From Tilletiopsis washingtonensis (taxonomy: Eukaryota; Basidiomycota; Exobasidiomycetes; Entylomatales): DNA of 64,000 bases. The stretch covers positions 95,217 through 159,216 of the forward strand of contig NW_020312011.1 of the NCBI RefSeq assembly GCF_003144115.1, given 5' to 3'. A program made the position numbers and the translations under genes. Positions within the stretch are counted from its first letter, which is position 1. Each line of letters starts with the position of its first letter. Positions 1-10,121 of the stretch are shown piece after piece. The notes below the pieces were generated by a model. The model had not been told where the DNA came from. It ran no database searches and saw only the letters and a list, made by a program, of their open reading frames with translations.

Positions 1-3000
1 GCGCGTCGAGGAGCGTGTGGAGCCGCGCCTTGTACGGCACTTGGGCAGGGTCCTTCCACGAGAGGACACAGTCCAGTGCGAGCTTTTGCACCTTCTCGTC
101 GCCCGTAGCGCACAGCGAGTAGAGGTAGCTGTGCAGCTCCTCCGAACGCAGCAGCGCCTTGGGGTTCGAGAAGCGCGAGAAGAGCTCGAGATAGGCACAC
201 AGACGGGCGCGACGTTCGCGGAGCGTCAGGCGCACACCGCCTTCCGTAGCAGCGACTCGAGATGCCTCCTCCTCGGGCGCGTCAGCCTCGTCGTCCTCGT
301 CGTGGACTCGGTCGTCGCGGATTGCGGCAAAGAAGTGCTCCATGAGTGGAGCGTTGTGGCGCTCGACCAAGATCGTTAGGTCGCCGAAGGTCTTGAGGAT
401 CTGCGTCGTGTAGTTGAGCACGTCGAGGCGCCCCTCGGGCGTCTGCTCCCGGGCCAGCGTGCGCAGAGTTGCAGTCTGCCGTCCGGCGGCGCCACGGCGC
501 GAGGCATCCAGCCGCGCCTTGATGATTGCACATCGGGCGCTCAGCTGCGGGTCGATGAAGTGCTTCTCTGCGCGGGCATCAGTGCTCTGCTCGTCCGCGG
601 CGCTGTCGAGTACGTCCGAGTCTGCTTCCAGTTCGTCGAGCTCGCTTCGCTGCCAGTTGACAGGGGCAGCAGGCAGTGGCGCAGCGTGCTGCAGCTCGGA
701 GAATGCGATGCGCCAGACGTCCTCGCCAAAGCGCGTAGCCAGCTCGACGAGGGCGGCACGGCTCTCGTCCCAGAGCGGCCGGAAGTTGAGCTTGCATGTG
801 CCGACGACGAAGCGGATCACGAGCTCGGCAACGACCGACAGCGATGCCTCCTTAGCATTGGCCTCTGCTGCGCGTACGAGATCGCGAGCCAGGGCGCGCG
901 TGCGGACGTTGCGGTCCCGCACGCTCTCAACGCCAAGGCCGATGCGCTCAATCTCTGCGATACGCGACGGCATTGCTGCCAGGCTGGTTGATGCAGACGC
1001 TGAAGCTAGCGAAAGGAGCTCAACAGCGGCCGAGCGCAGAACATCGTCGGACGACATGACCGCGTCCTGCAGCGCGGGTGCTAGCCGGTTGAGGGCCGGC
1101 GGCGACGCGTTCTTGACATTCATGCTCCGTGCGCAGCGGTACAGCCGGGCAAAGGCGGAGAGAGCCGTGCGATGCCAGGCGTAGGCCAGGCACGCCTCAG
1201 CAAGAGCGCCGTCGTCGGCAAGGAGATCGCCGAGGAGTGCAGCAGCCGCACCAGCACTGCGCGCAGCATCGAGGAGATCGCTGAACGCGTTCAGAGCGGA
1301 GGCCAAGAGGGCGGCTTCGTTGTAGGCGGATGAGTCGTACGTCTCGCGCGGGTCCTTGGCCACCAGGAGGTTAGTGATGCGCCGTAGTTGGGTTGCGGCG
1401 CCGGCAGCCTCGTCGGGGAACAGCGACACGAGCCGCAGTGCTGAGGCGTCGGAGGATGCTCTCGCCTCGAGAACGTCAAGCTGTGCGCCTGCATCGAGCG
1501 CGTCGGCGAGGTCGCGCAGTTGCGAGAGCACCACCCGGCTGATCGACGTCCGCCAGCGAGCCAGAGCTGGCGTCGCCGCGGCGTGAAGAGTGTACACGAG
1601 CTGATTCTGCTCGTGCAGCGCGGCAAGAAGATCGAGCGCTGCCTCGGTCTCTGCTGAGCCCTCCTGCGACAGGATGTCGGTGGTGCTGCGGATGACCGCA
1701 GGCATGACGAACTGCCCGAAGCCGGACCATCCGACACTCGACAGTCCCAGCGCGATGACCACAGCAGAGAAGGCAGGGTTCAGAGTGCCGCCGGCGGGTG
1801 CGGAAGAAGGACTGAGCGCCTCGACGGTCTTCAGACCCGTGCCGACGAGCTCCTGGATGCGGCCGATCGGCAGGATGACGGCGACGAACGTGACGAGACT
1901 CTGGGCCAGACGAGCGCGCTCTCGGTCGCCACTCGCGGTCTGCGAGAGCTCTGCTGCCAGAGTTGCCATGCGGGGCAAGAGCGCAAAGAGCGCAGGCTTC
2001 TTCGTGTCTGCAACAGCATGCTCAGCCGGTGTCCACCCGCACCCTTGCCAAAGCACTCACCAGCGACGCGCGAACCCTTCCTCGTGCCGGCCAACACGCG
2101 AAGCCACTCTGTGCCGTCGGACAGCGCAATGGCTCGTTCTGCCGTCGCACTCTCGGCGTAGCTGTCGAGCGCCGCGGACACGAGGTCGAGCAGGACGTCG
2201 AGCAGCTCCGCGAGATGCACAGCTTGAGAGTGATGCACCAGCGCAGTGAGCACGAGAGAGCCGATCTGCAACCGCGCCTGACGCTGCGCAGACGACGAAG
2301 CTGGCGCGTACAGCAGCGCGGACACCTGTGCGACTGCATTCGACTGGAGTCGATGGTCGATAGACTGGCACGAACTAGGTGAGCTGGGCCCGGCCGGGGA
2401 GCATCGAACAGTAACTCACTTTCGATACCTCAAGCCAGACGCCGGCGATGCCCCGCGCGAAGTCGAGACTCTCTGCGTCCGCAAGGTCGGCGAACATCTG
2501 CGACGCGAGGCTCTGGAGCTGCGGCACCTTGGCTTTCCGCACCAGGTGTGCGAGTGCTTCAGATGCGAAGCGGCGGACGTGCGGTGCGACGCGCCGTCCC
2601 CGTCGCCGGTTCGACACCACCGTCCTCGACATCTCGTCATCGTCTGCCTCGGCATCCTCTTGCTCGTCCTGCTCCACGAGCTCTGGAGCGCTCTGCGTAT
2701 CGCCGAGAGGCAGCATAGCGACATCATCGCCGGGAACTGGCTCCTCTGACGCGCTGCCGCCAAGGTACGGACGCACGAGGGTCCACGTTTGGAGCAGCCC
2801 GTCCGCTGCCTGGCCGCGCAGGATCAGAGGCGCGACGCATTTGAGCGTGGCGGCAGCCGACTCGAACGCCTTCTCGACTACGCTTGCTGCCGCCTTCTCG
2901 TCGCCGCCGCACTGTGTGCGTCCGACAGTGGCGGCATGCAGCGTGGCACCTAGCAGCTCGGGAAAGACGGGCAGGAACTCTGCCGAGGCATCGAGCGCGA

Positions 3001-3679
3001 GACGCGGGATGAGGTCGAGCGCCGCCTCGTAGGCCAGGTGTGCGTCCGGCGCCGACGAGGTCAGGAGGCCCGCGAGCAGCGACGATAGGCGCGGCAGGTG
3101 GTGCAGCAGCAGCGGCAGCGTCTGCACGAGTGGCGCGGCCTGCTGTGCAAAGGACGTGAAGGGCAGCGAGAGGTTGAGCTCGCGCCAGGCAGCCAGCGCG
3201 ACGCCGATCGAGGTGCGGGCGTGAATGGCGGCGAGCGCATCTTCGTCCTCCGACTCGTCGTCATCAAAGGCGGCGGCGGCCAGGGACGAGCTCGGCGCCG
3301 TCGCAACCGCTGCGGCGGTGGCGCCCTGGCCGTCGAGACCCGCCAGCGCGTGCGTGCGTGCCGAGCGCGACGCATCGATGTGCACGGCGGCGAGGCGGTC
3401 GGTGAAGGACTTGTAGCGGTACGGGTGCGGGTCGTCGTACGAAGATGCCGCCGCCCGCCCCTTGCCCTTGGCGAGCGCCGAGCGTGGCCGGGCGGCGCTG
3501 CTGCTGCTGGCGGCTGCGGTGGCGCCCGCCGCAGCGAGCGAGGCGACGCGCGCAGCCTTTTCGGCAGCCAGACGCTTAGCGAAGGCAGTCTCGCGGCTGG
3601 CCTTCTTGCGCGGACGGGCGCTGGGCCCCGACGACGAGGAGCCGCTGCGCGAGCCGGAGGCGGCACGCGACGGCGGCAT
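1..3679 (-). CDS. UTP20: U3 snoRNP component Utp20/DRIM, 3' end beyond the window
   Basis: HEAT-repeat scaffold of the small-subunit processome, needed in the nucleolus for 18S rRNA maturation. Exons are 3679-2420, 2364-2061 and 2007-1 (running off the left edge); both introns (55 and 53 nt) keep frame. The start is ATG at 3679 (MPPSRAAS), followed by a Ser/Ala/Lys-rich disordered leader of about 100 residues. The Utp20 signature then begins with YRYKSFTDRLAAVHID and AAWRELNLSLPFTSF, matching the N-terminus of human and fungal Utp20. Further on are RRFASEALAHLVRKAKVP and, near the left edge, ELFSRFSNPKALLRSEELH and KLALDCVLSWKDPAQVPYK, which align to the known family in order. About 1,190 residues are visible; family members exceed 2,500, so over half is missing. 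It is divergent from eIF2A across 442 bp. Confidence 0.93.
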
Positions 3680-4121
3680 GGCGGAGGAGGACGAAGAGGT
3701 GTGTGGCGAGCGACTATGGCGACCAGTGCACGGGCAGGAGTGAAGCGCGGCCTGCTGGAGGGCGTGATGGCCGGGTGTGTGCGATGCGGTCGTCGCCGTC
3801 GTGGTGGAGCAGATGCTGGAAGGGGCGTCTTCGAGGGTGCGAGGGCAAATTATGCTGCTCCGCGGAAGCCGCGGCCGGCTCAGGCAGGCCAGGCAAGACT
3901 CGGGGCGCGTCACGTGCGGCTGCCTCCTGGAAGGACTGATGCTGGGCGGCGCTTTGGCCGCTCGCTGGACGCCGGCCGGCCGGCGGTGTGCGACGGCAGC
4001 GGCCTTGCCTTGGCTGCAGCATCGCGGACGCTCGTCCCTCCATCCTCGCAACGCCTTCCTCCGCCGCACCTCAGCCGGCGTCCACCTCTCCCTCTCAGCC
4101 CCGGACCCTCTCGCCGCCGCC

Positions 4122-6178
4122 ATGGCCGCGTCCGCGTCCGCGCTGCCGCACCAGTGGGCCTGCCGCACGCAGAAGAGCGTCACCCTCGCCCACTCGCAGC
4201 CCGCCTACGGCCCGCACGGCCTCGACGAGCTGCGCGCCAGCGCCCGCACCGTCGCATACGCACCCGACGGCTCACTCTTTGCCGCGGCCTTCGAGGATGC
4301 CGTGCGCCTCGTCGCCACGGCGCAGGCTGCCGGCGCGCCCGCCGTGCTGCACACGCTCGCCGCCGCAAAGGCCGTCGACATGCGCTTCAGCCCGCGCGGC
4401 CGCTTCCTCAGCACGTGGGAGCGCCCCGGCAAGGACGCCGAGGGCAACAACACGCGCAACCTGAGCATCTGGGATACGCGCACCGGCGAGCGCGTCGCCA
4501 GCTTCGAGCGCAAGAGCCAGGACGGCTGGTGAGTGACGGCGGCCGCTGCGAGCCCTCGCCTGAAGAGCTCGCCGCGCCTCGCGTCTCCATTGCTCATGCA
4601 CAGCCGTCTGCAGCCACTTCCAGTTTCCCGTCTCGGAGACGCACGCCATCCGCCAAAACTCGACCGAGCTGCAGGTGCTCGATGCCAGCGACATGAGCGG
4701 CCCTGTTGTCGGGCGTCTGCGCCTCGAGGGCATGACGAGCTACGAGGTCGGGCCCGGCGACAAGCCGTCCATCGCGGTGTTCTGCGGCGAGAAGAAGGTG
4801 CGCATCGGCCGCTCCGCGTCGCTGCGCGCATCGTGCTGACCATCTTGCACAGGGCGCGCCTGCTTCGGTGCGCGTTTACTCGCTGGCGTCGCTCATCCCG
4901 GCGCCCGAGACACCGCCGGCGCCCATCTCGCAGAAGATGTTCTTCAAGGCCGACAAGATCCAGATGAAGTGGAACAGCGCTGGCACGTCGATTCTCTTCC
5001 TCACGTCGACGGAGCACGACAAGACGGGCAAGTCGTACTACGGCGAGACGAACCTGTACATGATGTCGACGCGCGGCGACTTTGACTGCCGCGTCGGGCT
5101 CGACAAGGAGGGCCCGGTGCACGACTTCGAGTGGAACCCCAACGGGCGCGAGTTCATCGTCATCTACGGCTACATGCCGGCCAAGGTGACGCTCTTCTCG
5201 TACCGCGTCAATGTCATCGCCGAGCTGGGCGTGGCGGGCCGCAACTTTGCCGCCTTCAACCCGCAGGGGCGCCTCTTTGTCATTGCCGGCTTCGGCAACT
5301 TGAACGGCACCGTCGACATCTGGGACCGCGAGCTGCTCGGCGGCTCGGCGGGCACGTCTGCCGAGGCGAGCGCGCAGGCGAAGCTCTTCTCGCTCGACGC
5401 ATCAAACTCGAGCGTGTGCCAGTGGAGCCCCGACGGGCAGTACCTGCTCACCGCGACGCTCAGCCCGCGCCTGCGTGTCGAGAACGGCGTGCGGATATGG
5501 CACTGCACGGGCAAGCTCATCCACGTCGACATGCAGGACGAGATGTACCAGGCCATGTGGCGCCCCGAGCTGCCGTCCGAGGCGATGGCGAACCACCCCT
5601 TCCCGAAGGCGATCCCTGCTGCGCCCGAGCCGTCCGAGGCTGCGCAGGCCATCCTCGCGGCGAAGCAGGCCAAGGCGGCGGCCAAGCCGGCTGGCGCATA
5701 CCGGCCGCCCGGCGCACGCAACGGCGCGTCTGTTTCGAGCGAGTTCCAGCGTCTCTACCAGGAGAGCGCCAGCGGCTCGAGCTCGCCGACGCGCACCGCC
5801 TCGCCGGGCCCGAATGGCCAGTACGTGCCGCCGGGCGCGGGCCCGCGCGGCAAGCGCACGGTGCCAGGTGCTGCACCGCCGCCAGGCAGTGCGCCGGCTG
5901 CCAAGCCGGGCAAGAAGGGCGGCGCCAAGGCGGCACCCGCCAGCAAGGAGGAGCCTGAGGCCGCCGCGGCGCCTGCCGTCTCGGGCCCCGCCGACGTGGG
6001 CGGCAACGCGGCGGCCGCGGGCGCCATCGACAAGAAGCTGCGCAACCTCAACAAGAAGCTCAAGGCGATCCAGGAGCTCAAGGAGAAGCGCGCAAAGGGC
6101 GAGAAGCTCGAGATGACGCAGGTGGCCAAAATCGAGGCCGAGGCCGAGCTGCGCAAGGAGCTTGCTGCGCTGGAGTAA
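4122..6178 (+). CDS. EIF2A: eukaryotic translation initiation factor 2A (eIF2A)
   Basis: WD-repeat/beta-propeller protein that binds 40S subunits and can deliver initiator tRNA without GTP; cytosolic. Exons are 4122-4528, 4614-4797 and 4853-6178, giving 638 aa; both junctions keep frame. The ATG at 4122 sits in a strong GCCGCCATGG context. Family hallmarks include FFKADKIQMKWNSAGTSIL, SYYGETNLYMMSTRGDF, VHDFEWNPNGREFIVIYGY, GRNFAAFNPQGRLFVIAGF and CQWSPDGQYLLTATLSPRL, all in the expected order. The last 50 residues form a Lys/Glu-rich coiled coil (KKLRNLNKKLKAIQELKEK), and an Ala/Pro/Gly-rich linker precedes it, as in other eIF2A proteins. It is divergent from UTP20 and convergent with FEN1 (208 bp gap), so a shared growth-regulated promoter with UTP20 is possible but not shown. 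Confidence 0.96.
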
Positions 6179-6386
6179 TGCATATGCAGTAAGCTATCCC
6201 TCGTGTGTGCCTGTGCAGTCACAGGCAAAGCCAGCAAGGGCAGCACGCCTGGCCTGCCTTGCGTGTGCTCCTCAGGGCGCGTCGAGGGGCAGCACCATCA
6301 CGCCGCTGCGCTTGAACCACGTCACATTAGAAGTACATCACCAGTCTCGCCCCGTGTCGCAGCCACGCCATGTAGAGACGGAGCGC

Positions 6387-8198
6387 TCACTTGCTGCCGC
6401 TTGCCTTCGAGCCCTTGCCGCCCTTGGCCGCAGCGCCCGACTTGGCCTTTTTGGCGGCCGCGCCGCCCTTGCCCTTGACATTGGCCTTGGAGTCTTCCTC
6501 GTCCTCTGCCTTGCGCTTCGGCGCCGCACTGCAGCATTGCGTGGCGTGAGCATAGTCAAACGTGTGCAAAGCGGCAGCGCAACGCACGTGAAGAAGCCGT
6601 CCAGGCGGCCCTGCTGCTTGGTGCCAATCGACTTGGTCAGGCGCTCGGCACCCTTGCGCACGCGGTCCTCGCTAGAAGGCGAGACTGGTGAGCAGCGCGC
6701 AGGGAGTCCGGGCGGCAGGCAAGCTCACCTGAAGCCGCGGTCGGTGCACATAAACTTGACGAGGCCCTCGACGTCGGGCTTCTTCCACTCGAGCTGCAGC
6801 CATAAGATGAGCAGGCATTCACGTGTTCATCGCTGCACCGCTCTCACCTCGACCTCCGAGCCCTTGTGCACGTCCGGGTGACGGAAGATCTCGCGTGCCT
6901 CCTTGTACGGGAAGAACTCGGGCACGGTGTACTTGCCCTTCTTGCCCTCGGCCGCCTTAGAGTTGACCTCCTCGATGTGCTCCATGACACTCTCAATGCT
7001 CCCGTGCTCGCGGATGAGCTTGAGCGCCGTCTTGGGGCCCATGCCCTTGATCGGCTCCATGTAGTCGCAGCCGCAGAGAATGCACAGGTCGATGAACTGC
7101 ACCGAGGTGCTCAGCAGGGCGGCTTTCTGGGCATGCAGCGCAACGCACCTGGTCCATCGTCAGGCCCATGCCCTCGAGCGTGTCGGGCAGCGAGACCTCG
7201 TTGATGGCCATCTTGCGCGCCTCAGCCATCGTGAGGTACTTGAGCAGCACGGGCGAGCCAAATGTGAGCGTGTCCATGTCCTCCGAGCCGACAGCGTAGA
7301 TCTGCCGCGGGCTCTGGTCAGCAGCGCGCCGCCAGGGTGCGCATGCATGCACGCACCTTGCCCGCCTTGACCAGCTCGGCACACTGAGCCTCGGCCTCGG
7401 ACGGCGCCTGCGGGATCTGTGTGAGACATACGCTCTTCGCAACCTGCTGGCACACTCACCGTCACGCAAGGAATGCCCATCAGACCCAGCAGCTCGCGCA
7501 CCTCGACGTTGTGCTGCTTCGTCGGCTTCACCTGGCGGCGTGCCAGCTGGTCCGCGCGCTCCTCTGTGGCTGGGCGCAGGCTCACGCATCAGCGCCGCCC
7601 GCATGTGTGCCATCGCACGGGCGCTCACCGACGTCCTTCTCCTCCTCGGCCTGGTCTGCCGCCTCTGTCCGCTTTCCAAAGCGGGCCTCGAGCTGGACGC
7701 GAGTGAGGCTCAGCGTCTGTCATGCAGCACAACTCACGGCGCACTCACCACCTTGGCCTTGAGGTCCGGCGGCTTGCCGTCGAAGACGTACATGGGCTTC
7801 ATGCCGTTGTCGACCATGCGCAGCGTGCGGTAGAAGAAGCCCATGAGGTGGCTGTGCGGACATCAGCAGCCGCGTACTAGTCCGGCTCTTCGCCGCACGC
7901 ACCTAGTCGTCTCGCCCGCCTCGTTCATCAGGTTCTGCCCGTCGTTGCCGCGGATGGCCACACTGCCGGCACACACATCAGCACTGCACCGATGCACGGG
8001 CAGCCGGGCGCACGCACAGGAACTGGTAGAGACACATGCTGGCATCGATGCCGACCTTGCGGCCGAAGTAGGACTTGTAGTCGCGGACTTTGATTGCCTT
8101 GGGCGCCTCATCGGTGATGAGGGCCGTGAGGCCTCTGCGCGGCGCGGGTCAGCCCCGGCCATGCTCGTCGGTGCGCGCACACCTCACTTGATGCCCAT
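6387..8198 (-). CDS. FEN1: flap endonuclease 1 (FEN1/Rad27)
   Basis: Structure-specific 5' flap endonuclease that processes Okazaki fragments and long-patch base excision repair intermediates. Twelve exons: 8198-8188, 8134-8018, 7962-7903, 7851-7749, 7692-7629, 7569-7460, 7416-7357, 7301-7149, 7096-6848, 6793-6729, 6671-6588, 6528-6387; together 405 aa, all phases consistent. The first exon is only 11 nt (MGI plus two bases of Lys4), so the N-terminus [19 protein letters not shown] only appears after splicing. XPG-N motifs ([18 protein letters not shown]) and XPG-I motifs ([29 protein letters not shown]) are followed by the helix-hairpin-helix region [24 protein letters not shown]-binding PIP box QGRLDGFF (about 351-358) precedes a Lys-rich tail. 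Divergent from the RRG9-like gene (330 bp). Confidence 0.97.
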
Positions 8199-8528
8199 GG
8201 CGCGGCCGACGAGGGAGGTAAGAGCCGGACAGGAAGCGTTTGGGAGGCTTGGACGAGAGGTTGTGTCAAGGCGCTGCTGAGGCGTGGGCTGCGAGACGAG
8301 ATGAGGGACGGATGGCTGACGCAGACGGGAGTGAGGGTCGGGTGGAGGCCGCCGCGCGCGCGCGCCGCGCTAAAGTGGCGCGCCTCGCGACGCGCCCCTC
8401 GGCACTCGGGCATGCGCCGTGCCGCGCTGAGGTCCCGTGACGCAGAAAAGTGCTGTGGCTGAGTGGCCCCTGCTGCCCAGCCGTCCCCCCCTCCACCACC
8501 ACCTGCCGCCACCAACATTCTGCTCAGC

Positions 8529-9948
8529 ATGCGTCCGGCCGTCCTGCTGCGCCTCGCGCGGCCGCTGCACACGTCTGCGCGCCTCGCCCTGCCGCGTGCC
8601 TCGCCGCGTGCGCGCCTCACGCCCGTGTCGGACGCCGCTGCCGCGTTTGGCGAGCCGCACGAGGCGCAGCCGTCGGGCTCGGCGCACAGCGCAGTCGCCT
8701 CTAGCAGCACGTCGCAGGCACTGCCTCAGGACGACGAGCTGCCGTGGTTCCTGGCCGCTCCGCCCATCGCCGTGCCCGAGGCACCGCCCGCACCCGTGGC
8801 GCCCGCGTCTGACCTGCCGCCGGCGCTCGACGGCCTGCGCGCCGCCCTGCAGGCCTCGTCCTTCTCGCGCCTCCTCACGCCGCAGGAGAGCACGGACCGC
8901 GAGGTGCTGCGCTTCATCCACGCGCGCGCCGTCGACCACGAGGCGTGGTGCGAGTGGATCGTCGTCGTCGAGGTGGAGAGCGCAAGTGGAGGCGCCGTGG
9001 CGGGCCTGGCGCGCGTGGCCGGCGACTACGTGAGTGCCACTGAGAGGGCCGCCCACGTGCCAGCTTTTGCTAGCCCGGACGCATGGGCTACGTGGCTGCA
9101 TCGTTTGTTGCCGACACTGAGCCGATTGCTCCAATGCGCAGCTGCGGCAAACACCTCCGCCACCGCGTGCCGGCTCACCTCTTGACGCGCTTGGAGCGCC
9201 ACTGAAGCCTCGGCAGGCTGAAGCCCGGGCAGAGCCGCGAACTCCCGGCGTACCGCGGGCGGCGCACAACGCTGGCCGTGACCTCGAGGACTGGGAGCTG
9301 CGCAAGGCGGCGCAGGCTGAGCAGGGCAACTGGCGGCCGAAGCGCATTATCTCGCGCGAGGCACAGAACGGCCTGCGCGCGCTGGCCGACTCGGACCCGA
9401 CTTGGACCTCTGCGCGCCTGGCCGAGCACTTCCGCATCTCGCCCGAGGCTGTGCGGCGCATCCTGCGCAGCCGCTGGGAGGCGCCGGGTGCCGTTGTCGG
9501 CCGGCAAAATCGCAGGGCCCAGGAGCGCGAAGAGGAGCGCAAGGCGGGCTACCAGGCGCGCCAGCGCGAGAGCGAGGAGATGGAGTCGGTGTGGCGTGCG
9601 CTGGGCGACGAGAGTGCCGGCGCCGAGGCGGACGAGCTTGAGCTTGAGGAGCCAGACGCCGACGAGCCCTCCGCCAAGCGGTATCGGCAGAAGGTCGTGT
9701 ACGAAGGCCTTGTTGGGCCCGACATCCCGACGCCGCGCAAGAGCACGCCTGCGTCGCGCGGCGATGGCGAGTGGTGCGCCGTGGACGCGGACTGGTGCGT
9801 GGTGCACGTCATGACGTCCAAGGCGCGGAGGACATGGGACGTCGAGGGGCGATGGAGCGCAAAGCAAGCGCGCGACGAGCCAGCCGTGCCCGAATTGCGG
9901 ACAAGAGCATCGCGGCGAGCAGGCGGCCGCTACAATGTCGCCGGCTAG
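8529..9948 (+). CDS. mitochondrial Rrg9/neugrin-like protein with RsfS-like C-terminal segment
   Basis: Two exons, 8529-9029 and 9142-9948, give 435 aa. The N-terminus (MRPAVLLRLARPLHTSARLA) is an Arg-rich amphipathic presequence, so the product is probably mitochondrial. About residues 214-279 match the neugrin/Rrg9 family: DLEDWELRKAAQ, NWRPKRIIS and the helix-turn-helix-like AEHFRISPEAVRRILRSRW. Rrg9 is needed for respiratory growth in yeast, and human NGRN acts on mitochondrial 16S rRNA. A Glu/Arg-rich helix follows. Residues 374-405 (GDGEWCAVDADWCVVHVMT, ending WDVEGRW) resemble the C-terminal strand-helix of ribosome silencing factor RsfS/MALSU1. An LPWFL motif near residue 75 recalls the RsfS half of Atp25. 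The 112-nt intron falls between complete codons. The Rrg9 core is fairly sure; the RsfS likeness is my reading of the motif. Confidence 0.8.
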
Positions 9949-10085
9949 GCACGCAAAGCACTACCTCTTCTCTCACACGCATACGGACGCAAAGGGGCAT
10001 TACATACATTCATTGACAAGCGGGTGCAAATCCGCCGCTGCAAGGGCATAGACGGCGAGCATAGATGTGGGGTCAGATGGGATCC

Positions 10086-10098
10086 GGGGGGGGGGGGG
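10086..10098 (+). repeat. poly-G tract, 13 nt
   Basis: An uninterrupted run of 13 G residues lies in the 173-bp convergent gap between the 3' ends of the RRG9-like gene and the 1,126-aa protein gene. It could form a G-quadruplex or mark transcript ends. Its exact length may be a sequencing artefact. Confidence 0.9.
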
Positions 10099-10121
10099 AA
10101 CAGGGTCGTGCTTGTGTGGCC

